Shown here: in pieces, positions 33,288-42,479 of the stretch
Layout of the letters: every line of letters begins with the position of its first letter
Position numbering within the stretch: position 1 is the first letter of the stretch
Origin: Neobacillus sp. DY30
GTDB lineage: Bacteria; Bacillota; Bacilli; Bacillales; Cytobacillaceae
Direction: 5' to 3'
Assembly: GCF_030123065.1 (NCBI RefSeq)
Contig: NZ_CP126093.1
Location: forward strand, 5,152,001-5,216,000
Length of the DNA: 64,000 nt
Made by a program: the position numbers and the translations under genes
The notes under the pieces: model-generated
Told to the model about the DNA's origin: nothing
What the model saw: the letters and a program-made list of their open reading frames with translations, nothing else
Databases searched by the model: none

Positions 33288-34586
33288 TTATTTTTTAAGG
33301 TTATAGAAAGATTTTAATCCGTTGTATTGTGCAGTTTCACCTAATTGATCTTCAATGCGCAGCAATTGGTTGTATTTGGCTACACGGTCTGTACGTGAAG
33401 GAGCACCTGTTTTGATTTGACCCGCATTTGTTGCAACAGCGATGTCAGCGATTGTGTTATCTTCTGTTTCACCAGAACGGTGAGAGATAACTGCAGTGTA
33501 ACCTGCACGCTTCGCCATTTCAATTGCTTCAAATGTTTCAGTCAATGTACCAATTTGGTTAACTTTGATAAGGATTGAGTTGCCAATTCCTTTTTCAATA
33601 CCTTCAGAAAGCTTCTTCGTATTTGTAACGAATAGGTCGTCCCCAACTAATTGGACCTTCTTACCAAGACGCTCAGTTAGAAGCTTGTGGCCTTCCCAAT
33701 CGTTTTCATCTAAACCGTCTTCGATAGAGATGATTGGATATTTAGTAGCCATATCCTCGTACCAATCAACCATTTCTGCAGAAGTCTTAACGACGCCTTC
33801 ACCTTTAAGGTGGTATTTTCCATCTTCTTTGTTATAAAACTCTGAAGACGCAGCATCCATTGCTAAGAATACTTCTTCACCAGGCTTGTAGCCCGCTTTT
33901 TCGATTGCTTGAACAATTGTTTGAAGAGCTTCTTCGTTAGAACCTAAGTTTGGAGCAAATCCACCTTCATCCCCAACAGCTGTGTTAAGACCTTTTTCTT
34001 TAAGAACAGATTTTAAGCTGTGGAAAATTTCTGCACCCATACGAAGAGCTTCTCTGAAGTTAGGAGCTCCTACAGGCATAACCATGAATTCTTGAATGTC
34101 AACGTTGTTATCAGCGTGCTCTCCGCCGTTAACAATGTTCATCATTGGAACTGGAAGCTGCTTAGAGTTGAATCCGCCAAGGTATTGATATAAAGGAATA
34201 TCTAAGTAGTTAGCAGCAGCATGAGCTACAGCCATAGAAACACCTAGAATAGCATTGGCACCTAATTTACCTTTGTTTTCAGTTCCATCAAGCTCGATTA
34301 AAGCTTGGTCAACAGCAACTTGATCTAATACGCTGAACTCTTCACCAACAAGGTGCGGAGCAATAATTTCATTTACATTATCTACAGCTTTTAATACACC
34401 TTTACCAAGGTAACGCTCTTTGTCACCATCACGAAGTTCTACTGCTTCATATTCACCAGTAGAAGCACCACTTGGAACTAAAGCACGGCCAAAAGCTCCG
34501 GATTCAGTAAAAACTTCTACTTCAACTGTTGGGTTACCGCGGGAATCTAATACTTCACGTGCATATACATCTACAATAAATGGCAT
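33288..34586 (-). CDS. eno: Enolase
   Basis: Glycolysis: 2-phosphoglycerate to phosphoenolpyruvate, 432 residues. N-terminal cap with SGASTGEYEAVELRDGD, Mg ligands in DAASSEF, SIEDGLDE and GDDLFVTN, and the signature ILIKVNQIGTLTET; SHRSGETED near the end. Also part of the RNA degradosome in Bacillus. Last gene of gapA-pgk-tpiA-gpmI-eno; AGGAGAG site before ATG. Confidence 0.98.
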   Translation of the reverse strand: MPFIVDVYAREVLDSRGNPTVEVEVFTESGAFGRALVPSGASTGEYEAVELRDGDKERYLGKGVLKAVDNVNEIIAPHLVGEEFSVLDQVAVDQALIELDGTENKGKLGANAILGVSMAVAHAAANYLDIPLYQYLGGFNSKQLPVPMMNIVNGGEHADNNVDIQEFMVMPVGAPNFREALRMGAEIFHSLKSVLKEKGLNTAVGDEGGFAPNLGSNEEALQTIVQAIEKAGYKPGEEVFLAMDAASSEFYNKEDGKYHLKGEGVVKTSAEMVDWYEDMATKYPIISIEDGLDENDWEGHKLLTERLGKKVQLVGDDLFVTNTKKLSEGIEKGIGNSILIKVNQIGTLTETFEAIEMAKRAGYTAVISHRSGETEDNTIADIAVATNAGQIKTGAPSRTDRVAKYNQLLRIEDQLGETAQYNGLKSFYNLKK

Positions 34587-34613
34587 TTAATTTCTCTCCT
34601 TTTAATATATAAA

Positions 34614-36146
34614 TTATTTAATTAACGTTTTTCCTGTCATTTCTTCTGGCTGCTTAACACCAAGCAGGTTTAACATCGTCGGAGCTAAATCCCCTAAGAT
34701 TCCACCTTCTCGCAGTTCCACATCATTTTTTGTAATAATGACTGGAACTGGATTTGTTGTATGAGCTGTCATTGGCTCGCCTTCAAGGGTAATAACTTCA
34801 TCTGCATTACCATGGTCAGCTGTAATAATCGCTGATCCACCTTTTTCAAGAATTAAATCCACAATTTTACCTAAACATTCATCAACTGTTTCGATTGCCT
34901 TAACAGTCGGTTCAAGCATACCTGAATGTCCTACCATATCAGGGTTAGCAAAGTTTAAGATAATAGCGTCAAATTTATCGTCTTGAATTTCCTTAAGTAA
35001 AGCGTCTGTCACTTCATAAGCACTCATTTCAGGCTGCAGGTCATAGGTTGCAACCTTTGGAGAGTTGATTAAGATTCGTTCCTCTCCAGGGAACTTGTCC
35101 TCACGGCCGCCGCTCATAAAGAAAGTAACATGTGGATATTTCTCTGTTTCAGCAATTCTTAATTGCTTCAATCCATTTTGCGATAATACCTCGCCTAATG
35201 TGTTATCTAAGTTAGTAGGCTTAAACGCAACATATCCATTTACCGATTCACTGAAGTGTGTTAAACACACGAAGAATAAATCCTTCGGATGTTTCTCACC
35301 ACGGTCAAACGGACGGAAATCTTCGTTTGTGAATACATTAGAAATTTGGATTGCACGGTCTGGACGGAAATTATAGAAAATGACTGCGTCATTGTCTTTG
35401 ATTGTCGCAACTGGCTGGCCATCTTCCTTTGTAATTACAGATGGAATCACGAATTCGTCAAAAATTCCATGCTGGTATGAATCCTCTACGACATCTAAAG
35501 GATTGGTGTAGGTAGGTCCATCACCATAAACCATGGAGCAGTATGACTTTTCAACACGCTCCCAGCGCTTATCACGGTCCATTGAATAGTAGCGACCAGA
35601 AATGGTAGCAAATTCACCAATGCCATACTCATTAATTTTATCCAAAGTTTGCTGAATATATTTAGCAGCAGTTTTCGGACCGACATCACGTCCATCAAGG
35701 AAGCCATGAATATAAACCTTTTCTACGCCTTCCTCTTTTGCCATCTTCAATAGAGCAAACATATGATTAATATGACTGTGTACGCCGCCATCAGATAATA
35801 ATCCAAATAAGTGCAAGTTTGTTCCATTTTTCTTCACATGATCCATTGCACTGCAGATGGTTTCATTTTTTACAAATTCACCTTCACGAATGGCAATGTT
35901 CACACGTGTTAAACTTTGGTATACAATCCTGCCGGCACCGATATTTAAATGACCAACTTCCGAGTTACCCATTTGTCCCTCAGGAAGACCCACCGCCTCA
36001 CCGGAAGCCGTTAAATGGGAGTGCGGGAAAGTATCCCAGTAGCGATCAAAATTCGGTTTTTTCGCATGATAAACTGCATTCCCTTTTTGTTCATCCCTGC
36101 ATCCAAATCCATCAAGAATGATGAGGGCAACGGGAGACTTACTCAT
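34614..36146 (-). CDS. gpmI: 2,3-bisphosphoglycerate-independent phosphoglycerate mutase
   Basis: Interconverts 3- and 2-phosphoglycerate using two Mn ions, 510 residues. Catalytic Ser in MGNSEVGHLNIGAGR (near 62), metal motifs LDGFG, GGVHSH, FLDGRD and TADHGNADE. Mn dependence makes it pH-sensitive in spores. Its ATG overlaps the tpiA stop by 8 bp. Confidence 0.97.
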   Translation of the reverse strand: MSKSPVALIILDGFGCRDEQKGNAVYHAKKPNFDRYWDTFPHSHLTASGEAVGLPEGQMGNSEVGHLNIGAGRIVYQSLTRVNIAIREGEFVKNETICSAMDHVKKNGTNLHLFGLLSDGGVHSHINHMFALLKMAKEEGVEKVYIHGFLDGRDVGPKTAAKYIQQTLDKINEYGIGEFATISGRYYSMDRDKRWERVEKSYCSMVYGDGPTYTNPLDVVEDSYQHGIFDEFVIPSVITKEDGQPVATIKDNDAVIFYNFRPDRAIQISNVFTNEDFRPFDRGEKHPKDLFFVCLTHFSESVNGYVAFKPTNLDNTLGEVLSQNGLKQLRIAETEKYPHVTFFMSGGREDKFPGEERILINSPKVATYDLQPEMSAYEVTDALLKEIQDDKFDAIILNFANPDMVGHSGMLEPTVKAIETVDECLGKIVDLILEKGGSAIITADHGNADEVITLEGEPMTAHTTNPVPVIITKNDVELREGGILGDLAPTMLNLLGVKQPEEMTGKTLIK

Positions 36147-36900
36147 AGCTTCCTGCCTCCAATAGCTGCAGGAATGAACCTGACTCTAGGCTGGCTCCGC
36201 CAACAAGAGCACCATCAATATCTGGCTGCGCCATGTATTCCTTAATGTTTTCTGGTTTTACACTGCCGCCATACTGAATTCTTACAGCATTAGCAACTTC
36301 TTCACTAAATTGCTGTGCTACCACTTGGCGGATATGAGCACATACTTCATTTGCATCTTGTGCGGTTGAAGATTTGCCTGTTCCAATAGCCCAGATTGGT
36401 TCATAAGCGATAACAGTTTGCTTGACTTGCTCATCTGTTAACCCAGATAATGCTTTTTGAACTTGTGAGCCTACTAGTTCATTGGTTTCACCGTTTTCAC
36501 GCTGCTCTAATGTTTCGCCGCAGCAAACGATTGGAGTTAAGTTATATTTAAAAGCTGAAAGTGTCTTTTTATTAACACTTTCATCGGTTTCATTAAACAT
36601 TTCACGACGTTCAGAATGTCCAAGAATCACATATTGAACCCCGATTTCAGCAAGAGGTTTTGGGCTGATTTCCCCAGTAAAAGCTCCGCTTTCTTCGAAA
36701 TGCATGTTTTGAGCACCTATTTTTACATCGCTGCCTTCTGTTAGTTCCACAAGACTTTGTAAAAATAATGCTGGTGCACAAATAACGGAATCCATTTTCT
36801 CATGATGTGGAACAAGACCTTTTACTTCTTCAGTAAAGCTTTTTGCTTCAGCAAGTGTCTTATTCATTTTCCAGTTACCTGCAATAATCGGTTTACGCAT
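36139..36900 (-). CDS. tpiA: Triosephosphate isomerase
   Basis: Interconverts dihydroxyacetone phosphate and glyceraldehyde 3-phosphate. The 253 residues match the family. Catalytic Lys in GNWKMNK, His in GHSERR, Glu in AYEPIWAIGTG; phosphate loop IQYGGSV and GALVGGASL. ATG at 36900 has AAAGG upstream; the frame opens six codons earlier without support. Confidence 0.97.
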   Translation of the reverse strand: MRKPIIAGNWKMNKTLAEAKSFTEEVKGLVPHHEKMDSVICAPALFLQSLVELTEGSDVKIGAQNMHFEESGAFTGEISPKPLAEIGVQYVILGHSERREMFNETDESVNKKTLSAFKYNLTPIVCCGETLEQRENGETNELVGSQVQKALSGLTDEQVKQTVIAYEPIWAIGTGKSSTAQDANEVCAHIRQVVAQQFSEEVANAVRIQYGGSVKPENIKEYMAQPDIDGALVGGASLESGSFLQLLEAGSYE

Positions 36901-36933
36901 GGTTACACAACCTTTCAAGATAGAAAGTTCTAA

Positions 36934-38118
36934 TTATTTATCATTTAAAGCGACTACACCTGGAAGTTCCTTACCTTCCATAAACTCAAGTGAAGCTCCG
37001 CCGCCTGTTGAAATATGACTCATTTTTTCTGCTAAATTAAATTTTTCTACTGCTGCTGCAGAGTCTCCGCCGCCAATTACTGAATATGTACCTTCTGCCT
37101 CTGCAAGTGCTTCAGCAACAGCTTTGGTACCTCCAGCAAATTTATCGATTTCGAACACGCCCATTGGTCCGTTCCAAATAACCAGTTTTGATTTTTGAAT
37201 GACGTCACGATAAATTTCAGCTGTTTTTGGTCCGATATCAAGAGCTTCCCAATCTGCTGGAATCTCATTGATAGCAACTGCCTTTGAGTTCGCATCTGCA
37301 GAAAAATCATCCGCAACGATTGCATCAACCGGCATATAGAAATTGACACCTTTTTCTTTTGCTTTTTCGATAAAAGAATTGGCTAAGTCGATTTTATCTG
37401 CCTCAAGAAGAGATTTACCAATTTCATGACCCTGTGCCTTAATAAAAGTATAAGCAAGTCCGCCGCCAATGATTAGGTTATCAACCTTTTCTAATAGGTT
37501 TTCAATAACACCAATCTTGTCCTTAACCTTTGCACCGCCAATAATCGCCGTAAATGGACGTTCAGGATTGGATAGAGCTTTTCCTAATACATCAAGCTCT
37601 TTTTCCATTAAAAGACCAGATACTGCAGGAAGATGGTGAGCAATACCTTCTGTAGAAGCATGTGCTCTGTGTGCTGCACCAAATGCATCATTTACATAGA
37701 CATCAGCAAGCTCTGCGAAAGATTTTGCAAGTTCAGGATCATTCTTCTCTTCTCCTGGGTAAAAACGAACGTTTTCAAGAAGAAGAACATCGCCTTCATT
37801 CATAGATTCAATGATAGCTTTAACAGAATCACCGTATGCCTCATCAGCCTTTTGTACGTTTTTGCCAAGAAGTTCAGAAAGTCTTACACCCACTGGAGTT
37901 AAGCGCATTTCCTCTACTACTTTGCCTTTTGGACGTCCAAAGTGGCTCGCCAAAATAACCTTAGCACCTTGATCGATTAAATATTGAATAGTAGGTAATG
38001 CAGCGCGGATTCTTGTTTCATCCGTGATTTTCCCATCCTGCATAGGAACGTTAAAATCAACACGGCAGAAAACGCGTTTTCCTTTTACATCTACATCTTT
38101 TAATGTTTTTTTGTTCAT
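36934..38118 (-). CDS. pgk: Phosphoglycerate kinase
   Basis: Makes ATP and 3-phosphoglycerate from 1,3-bisphosphoglycerate; 394 residues. N-domain RVDFNVPMQDG, ASHFGRPKG and hinge, C-domain nucleotide loop IGGAKVKDKI, GPMGVFE and a GGGDSAAAVEKF end. Between gapA and tpiA. Confidence 0.98.
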   Translation of the reverse strand: MNKKTLKDVDVKGKRVFCRVDFNVPMQDGKITDETRIRAALPTIQYLIDQGAKVILASHFGRPKGKVVEEMRLTPVGVRLSELLGKNVQKADEAYGDSVKAIIESMNEGDVLLLENVRFYPGEEKNDPELAKSFAELADVYVNDAFGAAHRAHASTEGIAHHLPAVSGLLMEKELDVLGKALSNPERPFTAIIGGAKVKDKIGVIENLLEKVDNLIIGGGLAYTFIKAQGHEIGKSLLEADKIDLANSFIEKAKEKGVNFYMPVDAIVADDFSADANSKAVAINEIPADWEALDIGPKTAEIYRDVIQKSKLVIWNGPMGVFEIDKFAGGTKAVAEALAEAEGTYSVIGGGDSAAAVEKFNLAEKMSHISTGGGASLEFMEGKELPGVVALNDK

Positions 38119-38157
38119 GTGAAAAGCTCCTCCTTATGTATTGACAGCATATTCCAC

Positions 38158-38196
38158 AAAAAAAGGGAAGGGGGGAATGTTCCCCGCTCCCCTTTG
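38158..38196 (-). terminator. Hairpin between gapA and pgk
   Basis: Minus-strand AAAGGGGAGCGGGGAA / TTCCCCCCTTCCCTTTT followed by T. It probably reduces readthrough, giving higher cggR-gapA mRNA than downstream mRNA. Confidence 0.75.
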
Positions 38197-38256
38197 TATA
38201 CCCTAAATCATTATAGCTTTTTGATGAGAAATTTTCCAACCTCAGCTAACTAAAGA

Positions 38257-39264
38257 TTAAAGTCCTTTTTGAGCGATATAACCAATTAGGTCAACTACAC
38301 GGCTAGAATAACCAACTTCGTTATCATACCAAGATAATACTTTAACCATATTACCTTCAAGAACCATAGTTGATAAAGAATCAATTGAAGATGAAGCTGG
38401 GCTGCCATTGTAATCTGTAGATACTAATGGAAGTTCGCTGTAGTGTAGGATTCCTTTTAATGGACCTTCAGCAGCTGCTTTTAATGCTGAATTTACTTCA
38501 TCAGCAGTTACTTCTTTGTCTAATTCAGCAACTAAATCTACGATTGATACGTTTGGAGTTGGTACACGAACAGCCATACCATTTAATTTACCTTTAAGTT
38601 CAGGAAGAACTAAAGAAACTGCTTTAGCTGCACCAGTTGATGTAGGAATCATGTTCTCAGCAGCTGCACGAGCACGACGGTAGTCCTTGTGTGGTAAATC
38701 AAGGATTTGTTGGTCATTAGTATAAGAGTGGATTGTAGTCATCATTCCACGCTTAATTCCGAATTCGTCATTTAAAACCTTCGCAAAAGGAGCTAGACAG
38801 TTTGTTGTACATGAAGCGTTTGATAGTACGTGGTGGTTTGCCGGATCGTATTGATCTTGGTTAACACCCATTACGATAGTGATATCTTCGTTATCTGCTG
38901 GAGCAGAAATGATAACTTTCTTAGCACCTGCTTCAAGGTGTTTCGCAGCGTCTTCACGCTTTGTGAAACGTCCAGTAGATTCAACTACTACTTCAACACC
39001 AAGTTCTCCCCAACCTAATTGAGCTGGATCGCGTTCAGCAATTACTTTTACCTTTTGGTTGCCAACAACTAAATATTCGCCGTCAACGGTAACTTCTTGT
39101 TGAAGAGTTCCATGAACAGTATCGTATTTTAAAAGGTGCGCAAGCATTTTTGCATCAGTTAAATCATTAATTGCTACGATTTCCATTTCTGCATTATTTA
39201 ATGCCGCACGGAATACGTTACGGCCGATACGACCAAATCCATTAATACCAACTTTTACTGTCAT
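38257..39264 (-). CDS. gapA: Glyceraldehyde-3-phosphate dehydrogenase, glycolytic
   Basis: NAD-dependent glycolytic enzyme, 335 residues. Rossmann GINGFGRIGRNVFR, catalytic Cys in SNASCTTNCLAP, NEVGYSSRVVDL near the end. Asp in the AINDLTD loop (residue ~33) fits NAD preference, hence GapA and not GapB. About 100 nt after cggR, with an AGGAGG site. Confidence 0.97.
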   Translation of the reverse strand: MTVKVGINGFGRIGRNVFRAALNNAEMEIVAINDLTDAKMLAHLLKYDTVHGTLQQEVTVDGEYLVVGNQKVKVIAERDPAQLGWGELGVEVVVESTGRFTKREDAAKHLEAGAKKVIISAPADNEDITIVMGVNQDQYDPANHHVLSNASCTTNCLAPFAKVLNDEFGIKRGMMTTIHSYTNDQQILDLPHKDYRRARAAAENMIPTSTGAAKAVSLVLPELKGKLNGMAVRVPTPNVSIVDLVAELDKEVTADEVNSALKAAAEGPLKGILHYSELPLVSTDYNGSPASSSIDSLSTMVLEGNMVKVLSWYDNEVGYSSRVVDLIGYIAQKGL

Positions 39265-39342
39265 TTTATTTTCCTCCTTGTATTTAAAAAGGTTTTATTA
39301 TTTAGGCTCTTTTCTTAGAAAACAGCCTTATTTAAAAAGGGA

Positions 39343-40365
39343 TTAACCTTTTAATAACTTTCTTGCTGCACCCTCGTCGGTAATTAAAATTGTCGAGGCA
39401 GGTGCTTTTTTCATATAGGCCTTAATAGCTTTCGCCTTAGTGGCGCCGCCGGCAACTGCAATTACCTTGGGTATCTGTGAAAGGTCTTCTAGCTGAAGTC
39501 CAATCGTTAACACCTTGTGGACGATTTCACCTTTTTCATTAAAATAGTAACCGAAAGCTTCGCCTACAGCAGCATTCGCTTCTAGCTTCTGGATAACCTC
39601 AGGTCTTGATTTTCGTCTTTCAGCCATTGTAATAGCGTCCCCAATTCCATGAAGAACCATGCTTGCAGATTTAATTAAGTTCAAAACTTCATGAATTTCA
39701 GGTTCTTTTATAAGGGATTGATAAATTTCGTTACTAACTTGATCGGGTACATAGAATACACGGTGCTTAGACTGTGTATTTTTTGACATAATTGAGCTTA
39801 TTGTATTTGCCTGGTTCTGGACATCCTCACCAATTCCGCCGCGTGCCGGTACAAACAATAATTCCTTTTTCCCAAGCTCGGGAGTAAGCACGTTTGCGAC
39901 AGCCGCCATCGTTGATCCGCCAGTAACAGCGATAATATTTTTCCCAGTTAGATATTTTTTCATGCAATAGGCACAAGCCTTGCCTAAATCCTCTTTTACC
40001 ATCTGGGATTCATCACTATTTCCAGGAACAATAATAACCTTTTGAATCTTAAGGCGGTGTTTCAATTCCAACTCCATTACATCAATACCGATTAATTCTC
40101 GGATGAGTCCTTCTAAATCTTCTAGTAAATTTTTCCCTTCGGAAGTTAAACTCATTCCAATATTGTTTATTGAAACAAGATTTTGTTCCTTTAGAAAATC
40201 AACCTCACTGCGCAAAACTCTTTCCGTGTACCCAAGGTTGGAAGCAAGACTCCTTCTTCCCACTGGCTGCATAAAACCGATATGTCTGAGGATAGAATAT
40301 CGTTTATGTAGAACTTGAAGGAGATCAGGTAATAATCTTTTTTGAATATCGATGAGTGATTGCAT
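39343..40365 (-). CDS. cggR: Central glycolytic genes regulator CggR
   Basis: Repressor of the gapA operon, relieved by fructose-1,6-bisphosphate. From the ATG at 40365 (AAAGGAG site) it has 340 residues, equal to B. subtilis CggR. The reading frame extends 44 codons further through the operator, so that part is not coding. N-terminal winged HTH (RRSLASNLGYTERVLRSEVDFL) and a SorC/DeoR-like sugar-binding domain (PGNSDESQMVKEDLGKAC, GGSTMAAVA, ARGGIGEDV, GIGDAITMAERR). Confidence 0.95.
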   Translation of the reverse strand: MQSLIDIQKRLLPDLLQVLHKRYSILRHIGFMQPVGRRSLASNLGYTERVLRSEVDFLKEQNLVSINNIGMSLTSEGKNLLEDLEGLIRELIGIDVMELELKHRLKIQKVIIVPGNSDESQMVKEDLGKACAYCMKKYLTGKNIIAVTGGSTMAAVANVLTPELGKKELLFVPARGGIGEDVQNQANTISSIMSKNTQSKHRVFYVPDQVSNEIYQSLIKEPEIHEVLNLIKSASMVLHGIGDAITMAERRKSRPEVIQKLEANAAVGEAFGYYFNEKGEIVHKVLTIGLQLEDLSQIPKVIAVAGGATKAKAIKAYMKKAPASTILITDEGAARKLLKG

Positions 40366-40395
40366 ATTGTCCTGCTCCTTTAATATATGTAACTG

Positions 40396-40432
40396 GTCAC
40401 AAAATGTCCACCCTAGACAAATTATGTCCCAC
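40396..40432 (-). promoter_or_regulatory. CggR operator
   Basis: On the minus strand GGGAC-N6-TGTC, 4 nt (TAGG), then TGGAC-N6-TGAC: the tandem half-sites of the B. subtilis CggR operator, placed 30 bp ahead of the cggR start. Autorepression and repression of gapA downstream are expected in the absence of fructose-1,6-bisphosphate. Confidence 0.85.
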
Positions 40433-40440
40433 TTCATCGA

Positions 40441-40490
40441 AAAAAAATCACCCCTGCTAACAATTTTCATTCTAACAGGAGTAAAAACCT
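40441..40490 (-). terminator. Terminator after the glutaredoxin-like gene
   Basis: Minus-strand ACTCCTG-TTAG...TTA-GCAGGGGT followed by GATTTTTTT, directly after the stop and just ahead of the cggR operator. Confidence 0.65.
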
Positions 40491-40498
40491 TTTTCAAC

Positions 40499-40756
40499 TT
40501 AAAAGTTTTCCGTTTTTTCTTGCAAACGTTTACTTATGTCAATTTTGTTAATAATTCCAAAAGCGACTTCTTCCCCATCAATCTGAACGACTGGAATCAT
40601 GATTCCGTACAATTCTGTTAACTCATCACTTGTATCTATATCAATTTCTTCTAAAGTAAAATTCCAATCTTCCTTTAGTTCATCAATCATGTTTTTGGCT
40701 TTGTCACAAAGAGAACAGCGTTTTCTAGTATAAAGAGTAATGATTGTTTGTTTCAT
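40499..40756 (-). CDS. Glutaredoxin-like thiol protein
   Basis: Thioredoxin-fold protein, 85 residues. Redox site CSLC in TRKRCSLCDKAK, cis-Pro in MIPVVQIDGEEV. Member of the DUF836/glutaredoxin 2 group; substrate unknown. ATG at 40756 has AAAGGAA upstream; the earlier TTG is within the site. Just 14 bp after sigL, so cotranscribed. Confidence 0.82.
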   Translation of the reverse strand: MKQTIITLYTRKRCSLCDKAKNMIDELKEDWNFTLEEIDIDTSDELTELYGIMIPVVQIDGEEVAFGIINKIDISKRLQEKTENF

Positions 40757-40770
40757 TAATTTGTTTCCTT

Positions 40771-42096
40771 TCAATCGAACCTTTTTCTTTTGGAAGAAGA
40801 GGCTATACCAAGTTGATCTCGATATTTTGCAACCGTTCTTCTCGAAACCACAATTCCTTGACTCGACTTTAACAATTCGACAATTTCTTGATCCGAAAGT
40901 GGCCTTTGTTTGTTTTCTTTTGCAACCAACGCAGAGATTTCATTTTTTACTTGCTTCGAAGAAGCGTTTTCATTTGAAACCGTTTGAATCGTGCTAGTAA
41001 AGAAGGACTTCAGTGAATACGTTCCGATAGGTGTCTGCACATATTTCTCCTTCACAGCCCGGCTGACAGTAGATTCATGGATATCAAGTTCACTTGCCAC
41101 TTCTTTCATGGTCATGGGAACTAGAAATTCACTGCCTTTTTGAAAAAATTGGGTTTGCTTTTCCACGATTTTACTCACGACTTTAGTTAACGTTTCCTTC
41201 CTCTGCTCAATACTTTTCATGATCCACTGGTAATCCTGAACTTTTTCTTGCAGGAAGCGGCTTACCTGAGAATCCTGAGTGGAGGTAAGTTTTTGATAAT
41301 AGTGGTCATTGAAACTTAGTTTAGGAATTATATCATCACATAACCGTACTGAAAAACCATCCTCAAACCGTTCAACGATGGCATCAGGTATAATATATGA
41401 AGGAGCTTCCTGCTCCAACAACGACCCGGGACGTGGATTTAACTGCTGGATAGTATCAAAAATCTCTTGAATTTTTTGTAATGGAATCTGCAATTCTTTC
41501 GAAATTTGCTTCCATTTCTTTTCGGCAAAGGGTTGAAAATAATGAGTTAGAATGGTTAGTGCCAAGTCATCTTCTAGGTTTTCCCGTTCTATTTGTATTA
41601 GTAAGCATTCTTGAAGGTCACGCGCCCCAATCCCAGCCGGCTCTAATGTCTGGATTACAATAATGCTCTCCTCTACCAACTCGAGAGGTACACCTAAATG
41701 TTTGGAGATTTCAACAGGATCTGCGGATAAGTATCCGTTTACATCCAGGTTGTCGATTAGATATTTTATAACCTTTAATTGTTTTGCAGAGTATTTATTT
41801 AAGTTAAGCTGACTAATTAATTGGTCTTGAAGCGAAGTTGATTTTGCAGCAATTTGTTCAATCCACTCATTTTCTGTATTTTTAGTATGTTTGCGCCGAT
41901 TTCGGTCAATTAATGGATTAATAGGCTGGATCGTATTATTTTCTACCTGAATAAGGGGATTTTCGAGCGCCTTGTTTTCTAAGAAAGACATTAGCTCTTG
42001 TGCTGAATATTGTAAGAGCGTAATCGCTTGAGTCAATTCCTGCGTCATCGCCAATTTCAATGTTTGCTGTTGCCATAAACCTGCTTTGATATCCAT
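40771..42096 (-). CDS. sigL: RNA polymerase sigma-54 factor SigL (RpoN)
   Basis: Sigma-54, for enhancer-dependent genes of amino-acid and sugar catabolism, 441 residues. Region I is Gln/Leu-rich (LTQAITLLQYSAQEL), the core-binding region holds LAPAGIGARDLQECL-type motif (LEPAGIGARDLQECLLIQ), and the C-terminus has the RpoN box (SRRTVAKYRDQLGI). It is close to cggR, as in B. subtilis. It would act with PTS-regulated or other activators not found in this window. Confidence 0.95.
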   Translation of the reverse strand: MDIKAGLWQQQTLKLAMTQELTQAITLLQYSAQELMSFLENKALENPLIQVENNTIQPINPLIDRNRRKHTKNTENEWIEQIAAKSTSLQDQLISQLNLNKYSAKQLKVIKYLIDNLDVNGYLSADPVEISKHLGVPLELVEESIIVIQTLEPAGIGARDLQECLLIQIERENLEDDLALTILTHYFQPFAEKKWKQISKELQIPLQKIQEIFDTIQQLNPRPGSLLEQEAPSYIIPDAIVERFEDGFSVRLCDDIIPKLSFNDHYYQKLTSTQDSQVSRFLQEKVQDYQWIMKSIEQRKETLTKVVSKIVEKQTQFFQKGSEFLVPMTMKEVASELDIHESTVSRAVKEKYVQTPIGTYSLKSFFTSTIQTVSNENASSKQVKNEISALVAKENKQRPLSDQEIVELLKSSQGIVVSRRTVAKYRDQLGIASSSKRKRFD

Positions 42097-42167
42097 ACTA
42101 TCTCCCCCCTTGCTCTATTTTACATGATGATAAGGATTTCGTGTATGGTTATTAATTGTCAGAAAGA

Positions 42168-42203
42168 AAAAAACCTCCTGTTAACAAGTAACAAGAGGTT
42201 TTA
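42168..42203 (-). terminator. Terminator after tRNA-Arg
   Basis: Minus-strand AAAACCTCTTGTTA / TAACAGGAGGTTTTTTTC, close to the tRNA 3' end. Confidence 0.8.
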
Positions 42204-42208
42204 GATGA

Positions 42209-42280
42209 CGCGCTCGGAGGGAATCGAACCCCCATTTTAAGAACCGGAATCTTACGTGCTATCCGTTGCACCACGAGCGC
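42209..42280 (-). tRNA. tRNA-Arg (anticodon CCG)
   Basis: Cloverleaf on the minus strand: acceptor GCGCTCG / CGAGCGC, D-arm GTGC...GCAC, anticodon stem TAAGA / TCTTA around loop TTCCGGT (anticodon CCG, reads CGG), T-arm GGGGGTTCGATTCCCTC. Discriminator G; the CCA end is not encoded. Single gene between sigL and clpP. Confidence 0.93.
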
Positions 42281-42403
42281 ATATATGCGACTTAGATATT
42301 ATATGCCAATTTACGAAACTTTGCAAGTAGGATAGGTTTAAAAAAATCACCAGCGGGTATGATGTATTAGGGAAAGATGTCGAACAAATATAAAGGCGAA
42401 TTG

Positions 42404-42420
42404 TTTGACCTTAATTGACC
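42404..42420 (+). promoter_or_regulatory. CtsR operator of clpP
   Basis: Reverse complement reads GGTCAAT-TAA-GGTCAAA, the CtsR heptad repeat. Its last TTGACC doubles as -35, 16 nt ahead of a TATACA -10 (42437-42442). Heat-shock induction by loss of CtsR is expected; the ctsR gene is not in this window. Confidence 0.85.
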
Positions 42421-42479
42421 ATCAGTGTATGATTACTATACATAAGTTAAAACCATTCATACTTAAAGGAGGAAGAAAA

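Larger units (their letters stand above)
42097..42479. other. Intergenic region with tRNA-Arg
   Basis: Holds a terminator at 42168-42203, tRNA-Arg at 42209-42280, and the CtsR-controlled clpP promoter (42404-42442); nothing else seen. Confidence 0.7.

Noticed and set aside
40366..40497. N-terminal extension of CggR
   Set aside because: It would translate the CggR operator; the ATG at 40365 has a strong site and gives the usual 340 residues.
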